Assembly: GCF_026341035.1 (NCBI RefSeq)
Contig: NZ_JAPEOQ010000001.1
Location: 1,674,001-1,738,000, forward strand
Source: Streptomyces sp. NBC_01016
GTDB lineage: Bacteria; Actinomycetota; Actinomycetes; Streptomycetales; Streptomycetaceae
Direction: 5' to 3'
DNA length: 64,000 bases
Below the pieces are notes generated by a model. It saw only the letters and a program-made list of their open reading frames with translations. It searched no databases and had not been told where the DNA came from. Made by a program: the position numbers and the translations under genes. Shown here piece after piece: positions 46,384 to 55,271 of the stretch (position 1 is the first letter of the stretch; the number at the start of each line of letters is the position of its first letter).

Positions 46384-47721
46384 TCAGGTTGAGGGCACGA
46401 TGCGGCCCGTGACCTCGCCCAGTTGGACCCTCGCGCCGTCCGGGCCGGGGGCCCAGGCGGAGAGGGTGACCACGTCGCCGTTCTCCAGGAAGCCGCGTTT
46501 GCCGTCGGGGAGGGGGAGTGGCTGTTGGCCGTTCCAGGTGATTTCGATCAGGGAGCCGCGCTCGTTTTCCTCCGTGCCGCTGATCGTGCCTGAGCCGTAG
46601 AGGTCGCCGGTGCGCAGGGAGGCGCCGTTGACCGTCATATGGGCGAGCATCTGGGCGCCCGTCCAGTACATGCCGGAGAAGGGGGGTTCGGAGATGACCT
46701 GGCCGTTGAGGGTGACCGTGATACGCAGGTCGTAGCCGGCCGGGTCTGCGGTCGCCTCGGGGCCGCTGTCGTCCAGGTAGGGGAGCAGCGGCACTGTCCG
46801 CTCCGGCGGGCCCACGCGGGCCGCGTCCAGGGCTTCGAGCGGGGTGATCCACGCGGAGATCGACGTCGCGAACGACTTGCCGAGGTGCGGGCCGAGCGGC
46901 ACCGTCTCCCAGTTCTGGATGTCGCGCGCCGACCAGTCGTTGAGGAGGCAGAGGCCGAAGACGTGGTCCCGGTAGGACGCCAGCGGGACCGGTGTGCCCT
47001 GCTGCGACGGGACACCCACCACGTAGCCGACCTCCGTCTCGATGTCGAGGCGGACGGACGGGCCGAAGACCGGGGCCGGGTCGGCCGGGGCCTTGCGCTG
47101 GCCCGAGGGGCGCACCACGTCCGTGCCGGAGACGACGACCGTGCCGGAGCGGCCGTGGTAACCCACCGGCATGTGCTTCCAGTTGGGCTTCAGGGGCTCC
47201 TCGTCGGGGCGGAAGAGGCGGCCGAGGTTCGAGGCGTGGTTCTCGGACGCGTAGAAGTCGACGTAGTCCGCGACCTCGAACGGGAGGTGCAGCGTGACCG
47301 AGGAGAGGGGGTGCAGGAAGGGGCGGACGACCTCGCGGTGGGCCGGGACCGTGACCCAGGCCGTCAGGGCGCGGCGCACGTCGGACCAGGTCGTACGACC
47401 GGCCGCCAGCAGGGAGTTGAGGCTCGGGCGGGCCAGGAGCGTGACGTACGGGGAGCCGAGGGCCGCGGCGGCGCCGCCCGCGTCCAGGACGTGATCCCCT
47501 ATCCGGACGCCCACCGAGCGCCCGGCGCCGCCCGAAGTGCCGCTCGAAGCGTCGCCCGAGCCGCCGCCGGAGGCGTCGTCGGAGGCGTCGTCGGCGAGGG
47601 AGAAGACTCCGTACGGAAGGTTGTGCGGGCCGAAGGGGTGGCCTTCGGGAAGGTCGAGTGGGTCGAGACGGCCGAGCGGGGTGGGCTCGGACGCGGACTC
47701 GGAGGTGGCTGCGGGTGCCAT
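46384..47721 (-). CDS. Fumarylacetoacetase
   Basis: Last enzyme of tyrosine/homogentisate degradation, hydrolysing fumarylacetoacetate to fumarate and acetoacetate; 445 aa. An N-terminal SH3-like domain (HPFGPHNLPYGVFSLADD) contains a Ser/Gly/Asp insertion of ~25 residues coded by short repeats (a 12-bp unit twice at 47570-47593). The catalytic domain shows DFYASENHASNLGRLFR, GYHGRSGTVVVSGTDVVRP, metal ligands in LDIETEVGYVVG and LLNDWSARDIQNWE, and SLIEITWNGQQP near the end. ATG 47721 was preferred to GTG 47736. It appears monocistronic; other homogentisate genes are not nearby. Confidence 0.94.
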   Translation of the reverse strand: MAPAATSESASEPTPLGRLDPLDLPEGHPFGPHNLPYGVFSLADDASDDASGGGSGDASSGTSGGAGRSVGVRIGDHVLDAGGAAAALGSPYVTLLARPSLNSLLAAGRTTWSDVRRALTAWVTVPAHREVVRPFLHPLSSVTLHLPFEVADYVDFYASENHASNLGRLFRPDEEPLKPNWKHMPVGYHGRSGTVVVSGTDVVRPSGQRKAPADPAPVFGPSVRLDIETEVGYVVGVPSQQGTPVPLASYRDHVFGLCLLNDWSARDIQNWETVPLGPHLGKSFATSISAWITPLEALDAARVGPPERTVPLLPYLDDSGPEATADPAGYDLRITVTLNGQVISEPPFSGMYWTGAQMLAHMTVNGASLRTGDLYGSGTISGTEENERGSLIEITWNGQQPLPLPDGKRGFLENGDVVTLSAWAPGPDGARVQLGEVTGRIVPST

Positions 47722-47915
47722 GCCTGCGGGCCTCACTTTCCATTCGGGTGCGCCACACGTTACGTGGGAGGTGCCGTATAGCGGCAGTGCCTAAAGAGTT
47801 CGCAATGTCCGAATGACCCGTTGATGGAGTGGTGGGTTCCGGCTTAGCGTCATTGTCCGGTGGGCACGGACGGGGCTGAGCCCTGCATTCAAGGTCCGGG
47901 TCCAAGGGGGGACGC

Positions 47916-49217
47916 GTGGGGGGACCCGTGGCCGGGAGCACCAGGAGTGACGGCAGTGCCGGAGGCGTGCCGTTCGCCGTGGACCGTGATGTCCCGGGCC
48001 TGATCGTGAAGTTCGGCGACTATCCGTTGCACCACGGAGGAGTGGGCGCGATCCGCAGCCTGGGGCGCCTCGGCGTGCCGATGTACGCGATCACGGAGGA
48101 CCGGTACACACCCGCGGCGGCCTCGCGTTATCTGCGCCGGGCCTTTACCTGGCGCACGACGGGCACGGAGGAACCGGAGCGGCTTGTCGAGGGGCTGCTG
48201 CGCGCCGCCCGCCGGATCGGCCGGCCGACGGTGCTGATCCCGACGGACGAGGAAGCCGCGGTCCTCATCGCCGAGCACCAGGACCCGCTCGCCGGTGCGG
48301 GCCTGCTCTTCCCGCGGGTGGAGCGGGAGTTGCCGCGCCGTCTCGCGAGCAAGCAGGGGCTGCACGAACTGTGCGTGGAGCACGGCATTCCGTCGCCGAC
48401 GGCCGCGTTCCCGATGTCGTACGCGGACATCGAGGAGTTCGCGGTGAAGGCCCGGTTCCCGGTCGTGGCGAAGAATCGGGAGGCGTTCACGCGGCGCTCG
48501 CAGCCCGCCGTCAACGGGACCACGAAGATCGCGACCCCGGCAGGGCTGCGTCAACTCGCCCTTGACTGGGGCGAGAAGCCCGGCGTGATCCTCCAGGAGT
48601 ATCTGCCGCGCGAGGACGCCGAGGACTGGATCGTGCACGCGTACTTCGACCAGGACTCCACGCCGCTCGCGATGTTCACCGGGGTCAAGGTCCGCTCCTG
48701 GCCGCCGCACGCGGGCATGACGGCGAACGCGTACGTCGTCGACAATCCGGAACTCGCGGACGTCGCCGCACGTTTCATCAAACAGATCGGCTTCACCGGA
48801 ATCATCGACCTCGACCTGCGCTTCGACCGGCGCGACGGACAGTACAAGCTGCTCGATTTCAATCCGCGGATGGGCGCCCAGTTCCGCCTCTTCGAGAACG
48901 AGGCGGGCGTCGATGTCGTCCGTGCCATGCACCTCGCACTCACCGGCCGCACCGTTCCGGAGGGGGAACAGCGGGCGGGACACCGCTACGTCGTCGAGAA
49001 CATCGACCTGCCGGCCCTGCTGGCGTACCGGCGCAGCGGCTATACGACCCCGCACGCCCCGTCCCGCGCGAGCGGCACGGAGCTGGCGTGGTGGGCGGCC
49101 GACGATCCGCGGCCGTTCTTCACGATGCTCGCCCGGCTCGTAAGGCCCGGAGCGAAGCATCTGTACCAGCTGTGGCGGACCAACCGCCGCGGCAGCAGCA
49201 CCGGTTCGGCCGCCTAG
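47916..49217 (+). CDS. ATP-grasp domain protein (carboxylate-amine ligase type)
   Basis: Protein of 433 aa with an ATP-grasp fold. Preceding Rossmann-like part: GLIVKFGDYPLHHGGVGAIR and VPMYAITEDRY, where ligands of this kind bind substrate. ATP-grasp core: PVVAKNREAFTRR (Lys), VILQEYLPREDAEDWIVHAYF and the metal-binding KLLDFNPRMGAQF (Asp, Asn, Arg). Such enzymes join a carboxylate and an amine with ATP. The GTG at 47916 follows AAGGGGGG. A flavoprotein gene follows after 71 bp on the same strand and may act on the same small molecule. Neither product is known to me. Confidence 0.85.
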   Translation: MGGPVAGSTRSDGSAGGVPFAVDRDVPGLIVKFGDYPLHHGGVGAIRSLGRLGVPMYAITEDRYTPAAASRYLRRAFTWRTTGTEEPERLVEGLLRAARRIGRPTVLIPTDEEAAVLIAEHQDPLAGAGLLFPRVERELPRRLASKQGLHELCVEHGIPSPTAAFPMSYADIEEFAVKARFPVVAKNREAFTRRSQPAVNGTTKIATPAGLRQLALDWGEKPGVILQEYLPREDAEDWIVHAYFDQDSTPLAMFTGVKVRSWPPHAGMTANAYVVDNPELADVAARFIKQIGFTGIIDLDLRFDRRDGQYKLLDFNPRMGAQFRLFENEAGVDVVRAMHLALTGRTVPEGEQRAGHRYVVENIDLPALLAYRRSGYTTPHAPSRASGTELAWWAADDPRPFFTMLARLVRPGAKHLYQLWRTNRRGSSTGSAA

Positions 49218-49288
49218 TACACCCGGCGGCAGGGCCGGAACGAAGTGGACGAAGTAGGTGACACGGCGTCGTCCTGGGGAGGGGCTTC

Positions 49289-50491
49289 GTGAATCATCCG
49301 GTAGCAGTCATTGGGGCGGGGCCCTACGGCCTGTCCACCGCGGCGCACTTGAGGGCGCGCGGGATACCCGTCAGGGTCTTCGGGGAACCCATGGTGAGCT
49401 GGCGCTCGCACATGCCCGAAGGCATGATCCTCAAGTCGGTGCCGTCCGCGTCGAACATCGACGCGCCGCAGCGAGGACACAAGCTGGTCGACTATTGCGA
49501 CGCGGCAGGGATCAAGCGGCTCGTCACGGACGAGGACCTGATATCCGCCGACACGTTCGTGGCGTACGGCGACTGGTTCCAGAAGAGGCTGGTGCCCGAA
49601 CTCGAGCGGGTGCGGGTCGTCTCCGTGGACCGGCGCGGGCGCGAGGGCTTCGAGCTGAAGCTGGACTCGGGCGAGCAGTTCACGGCGCGGGCGGTGGTCG
49701 TCGCCACCGGCCTGTCCGGCCTGGAGCACCTGCCAGGGGAGTTCGCCGCGGCCGTGCCGGACGGACCTGCCCCCACGGGCCCGGTCTCGCACAGCGCGCA
49801 GCACCACGACCTGTCGCGGTTCGCGGGCAAGGAGCTGATCGTCGTCGGTGCGGGCCAGTCCGCGCTGGAGACGGCGGCGCTCGCTGCGGAGGCGGGCGCG
49901 ACGGTGACGGTGGTCGGGCGCGGCAAGGGCCGGGTGCGCTTCGGGGCGCCGCCGTGGCAGCAGCCGAAGTTCCGCCCGGAGACTCCGTTCGGCAACGCGT
50001 GGTCGCTCTACGCGCTCACGTACTACCCGCACCCGTACCGCCATCTCCCGCCGCAGGCGCGGCACTTCCTGGTCCGGAGGGTGCTCGGGCCGCTGGGCGC
50101 GTGGTGGCTGAAGGAGCGGTTCGAGGGCAAGGTCGCGGTGCGCGACGTCGCGGGGATCGAGCGGGTGACGGTGTCCCAGGGGGCGCCCGTCCTGAGCGTG
50201 CGCACGCTCGGCGGGCGCGCCGACGACCTGTCCGCCGACCATGTCATCGCGGCGACGGGGTACCGGGTGGACCTGGCGGCGATGCCGTTCCTGGGCGAGG
50301 GGCTGCGCACGCGGCTCGCCACCAGCCGGGGCACGCCGCGGCTCGGCGCCGGCTATGTGTCGTCCGTTCCCGGCCTGTACTTCACGGGCATGCTGGGCGG
50401 GTCCTCGTACGGCCCTGTCATGCGCTTCGTGTGTGGCACGGAGTTCGCCTCGCCGCGGCTCGCCCGGCACCTCGCGTCGGCGCACGGTTGA
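49289..50491 (+). CDS. Flavin-dependent monooxygenase-like protein (NMO/FMO type)
   Basis: Protein of 400 aa with two dinucleotide-binding motifs: FAD site VAVIGAGPYGLSTAAHLRAR (residues 4-23) and NADPH site ELIVVGAGQSALETAALAAE (about 185-204). It also has the ATGY motif (HVIAATGYRVDLAAM) characteristic of N-hydroxylating and group-B flavin monooxygenases. The typical downstream FMO signature is weak, so a related oxidoreductase is possible. Start GTG 49289 has GGGGAGGGG upstream. It probably forms a two-gene unit with the ATP-grasp gene. No NRPS, PKS or siderophore transport genes are adjacent. Confidence 0.85.
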   Translation: MNHPVAVIGAGPYGLSTAAHLRARGIPVRVFGEPMVSWRSHMPEGMILKSVPSASNIDAPQRGHKLVDYCDAAGIKRLVTDEDLISADTFVAYGDWFQKRLVPELERVRVVSVDRRGREGFELKLDSGEQFTARAVVVATGLSGLEHLPGEFAAAVPDGPAPTGPVSHSAQHHDLSRFAGKELIVVGAGQSALETAALAAEAGATVTVVGRGKGRVRFGAPPWQQPKFRPETPFGNAWSLYALTYYPHPYRHLPPQARHFLVRRVLGPLGAWWLKERFEGKVAVRDVAGIERVTVSQGAPVLSVRTLGGRADDLSADHVIAATGYRVDLAAMPFLGEGLRTRLATSRGTPRLGAGYVSSVPGLYFTGMLGGSSYGPVMRFVCGTEFASPRLARHLASAHG

Positions 50492-50648
50492 CGGGTGTCA
50501 CCCGCAACTACCGGTGTTCTTGGACCGGTTGACCGATCCGGGGCGTAACCCGAACAGATGACACGACCACGTCGTGACCGGCCGTACCTTGCCAGGGCGG
50601 CCGGTACTCGACGGGTCGGGGGGACGGCCGGTCCGTATTCTTCGGATC

Positions 50649-51452
50649 ATGTCCGCACCCGCATATGCACTCATCGCCACTGACCTGGACGGCACGCTGC
50701 TGCGCGCCGACGACACGGTCTCCGACCGGACCCGCGACGCCCTGGCGGCGGCCGTCGCCGCGGGCGCCCGGCACATCGTGGTGACGGGGCGGCCCGCGCC
50801 CCGCGTGAAGCCGATCCTCGACGACCTCGGCGGGAGCGGAATCGCCGTGTGCGCGCAGGGGGCGCAGCTGTACGACGGTGTGCGGGACCGGCTGCTGTGG
50901 TCGCTGACGATCGACCGGGACCTCGCCGAGCAGGCCCTCGGGAAGATCGAGGCCGAGGTCGGACAGGTGTACGCGGCCGTCGACCAGGACGGGGTGGAGG
51001 GCCTCACGCTCATCGAGCCCGGCTACCTCATGCCGCATCCGACGCTGCCCGCGGTACGGGTCCGGGGGCGCGCGGCGCTCTGGGCCGAACCGATCAGCAA
51101 GGTGCTGCTGCGCCACCCGTCGCTGTCCGACGACGAGTTGGCGGCGGTGGCGAGAGCCGCGGTGGGGCCGCTCGCCACCGTCACGATGTCCGGGCCCGGG
51201 ACGGTCGAGCTGCAGCCGCGCGGCGTGACCAAGGCGACCGGGCTCAGCCTTGCCGCGGAGCGGCTCGGTGTGGGGGCCGCCGACACGATTGCCTTCGGCG
51301 ATATGCCGAACGATGTGCCGATGTTCGCGTGGGCGGGGCGGGGCGTCGCCGTGGCCAACGCGCATCCCGAGCTCAAGGCGGTCGCCGACGAGGTGACTTC
51401 GTCGAATGAGGAGGACGGGGTGGCGGTGGTCCTGGACAGGCTGCTGGCCTGA
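50649..51452 (+). CDS. HAD-superfamily IIB (Cof-type) phosphatase
   Basis: Cytosolic sugar-phosphate-type phosphatase of 267 aa. Motif I IATDLDGTLLR (two Asp, residues 11-13), motif II VVTGRPAPR, Lys of motif III in GVTKATGLSLAAERLG, motif IV IAFGDMPNDVPMFAWAG. The alpha/beta cap between motifs II and III (about residues 80-185) marks the IIB class. ATG 50649 directly precedes motif I; in-frame GTG 50574 is less likely. The substrate is not predictable. A dispersed repeat separates it from the convergent hydrolase. Confidence 0.9.
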   Translation: MSAPAYALIATDLDGTLLRADDTVSDRTRDALAAAVAAGARHIVVTGRPAPRVKPILDDLGGSGIAVCAQGAQLYDGVRDRLLWSLTIDRDLAEQALGKIEAEVGQVYAAVDQDGVEGLTLIEPGYLMPHPTLPAVRVRGRAALWAEPISKVLLRHPSLSDDELAAVARAAVGPLATVTMSGPGTVELQPRGVTKATGLSLAAERLGVGAADTIAFGDMPNDVPMFAWAGRGVAVANAHPELKAVADEVTSSNEEDGVAVVLDRLLA

Positions 51453-51458
51453 CGGACC

Positions 51459-51513
51459 CACGCCACGGGGCTCCGCCCCGGACCCCGCGCCTCAATCGCC
51501 GGAGGGGCTGGAA
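51459..51513 (+). repeat. Dispersed GGGGCTCCGCCCCGGACCCC element, variant A
   Basis: CACGGGGCTCCGCCCCGGAC, CCCGCGCCTCAATCGCCGG, AGGGGCTGGAATT; nearly identical to 22230-22289. It sits between the convergent HAD and CocE/NonD genes and reaches to within 4 bp of the latter's stop. Confidence 0.8.
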
Positions 51514-51516
51514 TTG

Positions 51517-53541
51517 CTACCCCGCCGTCCGCGGAATGCGCTTCTCCCACGTCCGGTGGAACACCACCTCGTCCCCGTCCCGGCACACCACCTCGCTCGA
51601 CGTGACGAACTCGCTCTCCGTGCATGTGATTTCGGAGTGGGTTTCGACGTGGGCGTCCCAGTCCTGGTCCGGGCGGTGCAGGCGGATCGTCCAGTCGGAG
51701 CGGGTGCGGGCCGACAGGGGGTCGGACTCGTTGATGACGTACGTCTCCAGCGCGTCCTCGGTGAACTCCAGGCCGTCCGGGTACAGGCGCGTGCCGCCGT
51801 AGCGCGGGTCGACCTCCATGCGCCACTCGCCCGCCGCGACGTCCCGTACGACGAGGCGTTCCGGGCGCGGGCCCTCCAGCGTCTCCGGGTAGACCACCCC
51901 GAGCGGCTCCGACTGCTCGGGGCCGGCGAAGGTGATGTCGCCACCCGGTTCGGCGCCGCGCACCGGGAGTTCCAGCGCGCTGCCCACCGGGTCGAGCGTG
52001 AACCCGGCCTCCGAACCGGCCTGCGGCCAGATCCACGGCCAGTACGCGGACGAGACCGCGAGCCGGATGCGGTGCCCGGCGGGGAAGGCGTGGCCGATGC
52101 CGTTCAGGTCGAACGTCACGTCCTCCGTCGTCCCCGGCTCCCACGGCACGTTCTGATCGCGTCCGTGTCGGGAGGACAGGTTGAGGACGCCGCGCGTCAC
52201 CAGCGTCGAGGAGCCGTCCGGCGCCACGTCGCACACCCGCGCCACGACCTGTCCGCGTTCCACCGGGCACGTCAGCCGCAGCGTCACGCGCGGCCGGCCG
52301 AGCACCTGTACGTCCTGCGGCACCTCGAACTCGAAGCACGCCGACTTCGCGTCCTCCTCGCGCTGGTCGGGCGGCAGGTCCGCGTCGTTCCCGAACGGGA
52401 AGAAGCGGCCCGCGTCGAGGCCCGTGTGCTGCGGCGAACGCACGATCTGGGCCGGGCCCTGGAGTGCGTACCGGACGGGGGAGACGTTCGGGGACGGCCA
52501 GGACGGCTCGCCGACCCAGCGGCCCGGCAGCTGCTCGTAGACGGTCGCCGGCGGGTGCGAGTCGCTGATGTACGAGCGGAGCTTGGGCTCGGACATGACG
52601 CCCGTGTCCTCGCCCTTCAGCCAGTGGTCCCACCAGCGCAGCGTCTCCTGGAGGAAGCCGATGGCCGGGCCCGGCGGCAGCCCGCGGTCCGGGTACTGGT
52701 GCGACCAGGGGCCGATGATGCCGCGCATCTGCTCGTCGGGGAGGTGCTCCGCGAGCCGCAGCACCGTGTCCCGGTACGGGTCGTGCCAGCCGCCGACCGC
52801 GAGCACGCCCGCCTTGATCGCGGAGTAGTCCTCGCAGACGCTGCCGTGCCGCCAGTAGTCGTCGCGGGTCTGGTGGTCGAGCCACGTGTGGATGAACGGG
52901 TCGACGGCGTCGAGGCGCTTCGTCCACATGTCCTTCCAGGCGTCCCCGACGTACTTCGGGTCCGGCGGGCGCGACACGAACGCGAGCATCGTCGCCGCCC
53001 ACGCGTGCATGTCCACGGCGAGCACGGAGCCGCCCATGTAGTGCACGTCGTTGTCGTAGCGGTCGTCCGCCGAGCAGACGGTCACGATCGCCTTCAGCGG
53101 CTCGGGGGCCAGGGCCGCGATCTGGAGGGAGTTGAAGCCGCCCCAGGAGATGCCGAACATGCCGACCTTGCCGGAGGACCAGGGCTGCGCGGCGAGCCAG
53201 TTCACGACCTCGACGCCGTCGGCGAGCTCCGTCTCGGAGTACTCGTCGGTCGGCATTCCCTCGCTGTTGCCGTGCCCGCGCACGTCCACGCGTACGGAGG
53301 CGTAGCCATGGCCCGCGTACCAGGGGTGCCGCTGCCAGTCGCGCGGCGCCGTCCAGTCGGAGGCCCGGTACGGGAGGTATTCGAGGAGGACCGGCACGGG
53401 ATCGTCGGTCACGGGACGCCATACGCGGGCGAAGAGCGTCGTCCCGTCCGACAGGGGTACGCGGATGTCCTCGCGGACCGTTCCGAAGGGGAACTCGGTC
53501 CGGATCGTCGGCGAATTCGGCTGGGGGGTCGTGGGAGTCAT
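51517..53541 (-). CDS. CocE/NonD-family hydrolase (X-Pro dipeptidyl-peptidase-like)
   Basis: Serine hydrolase of 674 aa in the S15/CocE family: an alpha/beta-hydrolase domain followed by a C-terminal jelly-roll. The nucleophile is in GMFGISWGGFNSLQ (about residue 138), with acid GGWHDPYRDTV and base GPWSHQYPDRG. The C-terminal domain includes VTLRLTCPVERGQVVARVCD and AVSSAYWPWIWPQ. No signal peptide is seen, so it should be cytosolic. The ATG at 53541 is preceded by TGAGG that overlaps the stop of the POT transporter gene 9 bp upstream. Coupling suggests it hydrolyses a di- or tripeptide, ester or amide imported by that transporter. Confidence 0.92.
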   Translation of the reverse strand: MTPTTPQPNSPTIRTEFPFGTVREDIRVPLSDGTTLFARVWRPVTDDPVPVLLEYLPYRASDWTAPRDWQRHPWYAGHGYASVRVDVRGHGNSEGMPTDEYSETELADGVEVVNWLAAQPWSSGKVGMFGISWGGFNSLQIAALAPEPLKAIVTVCSADDRYDNDVHYMGGSVLAVDMHAWAATMLAFVSRPPDPKYVGDAWKDMWTKRLDAVDPFIHTWLDHQTRDDYWRHGSVCEDYSAIKAGVLAVGGWHDPYRDTVLRLAEHLPDEQMRGIIGPWSHQYPDRGLPPGPAIGFLQETLRWWDHWLKGEDTGVMSEPKLRSYISDSHPPATVYEQLPGRWVGEPSWPSPNVSPVRYALQGPAQIVRSPQHTGLDAGRFFPFGNDADLPPDQREEDAKSACFEFEVPQDVQVLGRPRVTLRLTCPVERGQVVARVCDVAPDGSSTLVTRGVLNLSSRHGRDQNVPWEPGTTEDVTFDLNGIGHAFPAGHRIRLAVSSAYWPWIWPQAGSEAGFTLDPVGSALELPVRGAEPGGDITFAGPEQSEPLGVVYPETLEGPRPERLVVRDVAAGEWRMEVDPRYGGTRLYPDGLEFTEDALETYVINESDPLSARTRSDWTIRLHRPDQDWDAHVETHSEITCTESEFVTSSEVVCRDGDEVVFHRTWEKRIPRTAG

Positions 53542-53550
53542 GGGGAAACC

Positions 53551-55047
53551 TCAGTGAACGGGGTGCATGGTGCGGCGCAGCCAGGGCGCCAGGGCGATCA
53601 CGGCGATACCGACCGCGACCGCGATGGCGCCGTTGACGCCGAAGTAGGCGGGGTTCGAGACCTCGCCGTAGAGCTTGACGACCTGGGCCTGGATCCCGTT
53701 CGCAAGTGCGAGCGAGAGGAACCACAGGGCCATGGTCTGGCTGGCGAAGGCCTGTGGGGCGAGCTTGGTCGTCGCGGACATGCCGGACGTCTCGACGAGG
53801 ATGTCGCCGAGCCCGAGCAGCAGATACGAGCCGACGATCCACCAGGCCGCCATCTTGTACGTGTCACTGCTGTGGCCGGATGTCGGCAGCGCCATCAGCA
53901 GGAACGACAGGCCGCCCAGGATCACGCCGATCGCGATCTTGTTGGAGGCGTGCGGCTGGCGCTTGCCCATCCGCACCCACAGGCCTGCCACGATCGGGGC
54001 GAGCAGTACCTCGAAGGCGCCGAGCGCGGAGGCGTACCAGCTGGTGGGGAAGTCGAAGCCGAGGATGGTCGATTCGGCGTTCGTCGAGGCCAGCAGCATC
54101 ATCGTCGAGTACGCCTGGAACAGGATGAAGTTGAAGGCGACCGAGGCGATGAAGAGGACCAGATAGGGCTTGAGGCGGCCGCGCTCCTCCGCAGTGACCC
54201 GGGGGCTCCTGAACATCACCACGAAGTACACGATCGGCGCGATCACCGAGATGTACGTGAGGATGTCGACGAAGCGGCCCATGGTCAGCCACCCGGCCAG
54301 GGCCAGGACCACCGCGAGCGCGGCCACCACGACGGCGCCCGCGATCATCAGCCGCACCGCTCTGCGCATCCCCTCGGGCGGCAGCGCGTACTCGGCGGCC
54401 TCCGTGCGCCCGGCCAGGTGACGGCGTCCGGCGACGTACTGGATCAGGCCGAACGTCATGCCGATGGCGGCGGCCGAGAAGCCCCAGTGCCAGCCCTTGT
54501 GGTCGCCGAGCCAGCCGGTGATCAGCGGCCCGGCGAAGGCGCCGATGTTGATGCCCATGTAGTACAGGGCGAAGCCGGCGTCACGGCGCTGGTCGTCGGT
54601 CCGGTACAGCTTGCCGACCATCGAGGCGACATTCGGCTTGAGCAGGCCGGTACCGGCACTGATCAGGCCGAGCCCGACCCACGTCATCGTGGGTGTCGGC
54701 ACCGCCATCGAGTAATGTCCGCAGGCGATGAGGATGCCGCCCCACAGGACGGCGCGGTACGAGCCGAGGATCCGGTCGGCGAGCCAGCCGCCCGCGACCG
54801 AGACGAGGTAGACGAGCGTGCCGTACGCCGCCGAGACCGAGGCCGCGTTGCCGGGGTCCATGCCCATGCCGCCGTGCGCGACGGTGTCGGCGAAGTACAG
54901 GACGAGGATGGCCTGCATGCCGAGGAACGAGAACCGTTCCCAGACCTCCAGGCCGGACAGCGTCAGCAGACCCCTCGGTTGGCCGAAGAAGGCCGTGTCG
55001 TCACCAGGGGGTGGCGTGGTGCCCGTGTCGTTCTCGGTGCGGGACAA
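53551..55047 (-). CDS. POT/PTR2-family proton-coupled peptide transporter
   Basis: Inner-membrane di-/tripeptide:H+ symporter of 498 aa. Helix 1 motif EVWERFSFLGMQAILVLYF corresponds to ExxERFxYY with Ser-Phe in place of the aromatic pair. The PTR2 signature FALYYMGINIGAFAGPLITG, WLADRILGSYRAVLWGG and FFVVxFSSP-like VVMFRSPRVTAEERGRL are visible. TTG 55047 is the likely start (GGAG 9 nt upstream, then SRTENDTGTTPPPGDD); longer in-frame versions to 55233 add non-conserved sequence crossing the divergent promoter region. It is co-transcribed with the CocE/NonD hydrolase and divergent from the polyprenyl synthase. Confidence 0.93.
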   Translation of the reverse strand: MSRTENDTGTTPPPGDDTAFFGQPRGLLTLSGLEVWERFSFLGMQAILVLYFADTVAHGGMGMDPGNAASVSAAYGTLVYLVSVAGGWLADRILGSYRAVLWGGILIACGHYSMAVPTPTMTWVGLGLISAGTGLLKPNVASMVGKLYRTDDQRRDAGFALYYMGINIGAFAGPLITGWLGDHKGWHWGFSAAAIGMTFGLIQYVAGRRHLAGRTEAAEYALPPEGMRRAVRLMIAGAVVVAALAVVLALAGWLTMGRFVDILTYISVIAPIVYFVVMFRSPRVTAEERGRLKPYLVLFIASVAFNFILFQAYSTMMLLASTNAESTILGFDFPTSWYASALGAFEVLLAPIVAGLWVRMGKRQPHASNKIAIGVILGGLSFLLMALPTSGHSSDTYKMAAWWIVGSYLLLGLGDILVETSGMSATTKLAPQAFASQTMALWFLSLALANGIQAQVVKLYGEVSNPAYFGVNGAIAVAVGIAVIALAPWLRRTMHPVH

Positions 55048-55271
55048 AGTGCGTACTCCAGGTCGTCTGTGCTGATCAAGAACATACCGGTGGTGTCGCG
55101 AAGCCGCCTGGTCCGGGTTGTTCGGGCAGGTGCCACCTGTGATCGAAACGCGACCGGATACGCTGACTTGAGTGATGGCAGCGACACATCGACAAACCGT
55201 GTCATCGACCGAATGATCGACCGAGTTCGCCATGTGAGCGTCGTGATCGTCAGCAGACAGGAGAACCTCTC

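Noticed and set aside
47916..51452. A full biosynthetic gene cluster around the ATP-grasp and flavoprotein genes
   Set aside because: No carrier, synthase, transporter or resistance gene is adjacent; only the two-gene pair is supported.
55048..55233. 62-residue longer start for the POT transporter
   Set aside because: The added sequence is non-conserved and crosses the divergent promoter region; TTG 55047 has a proper Shine-Dalgarno.
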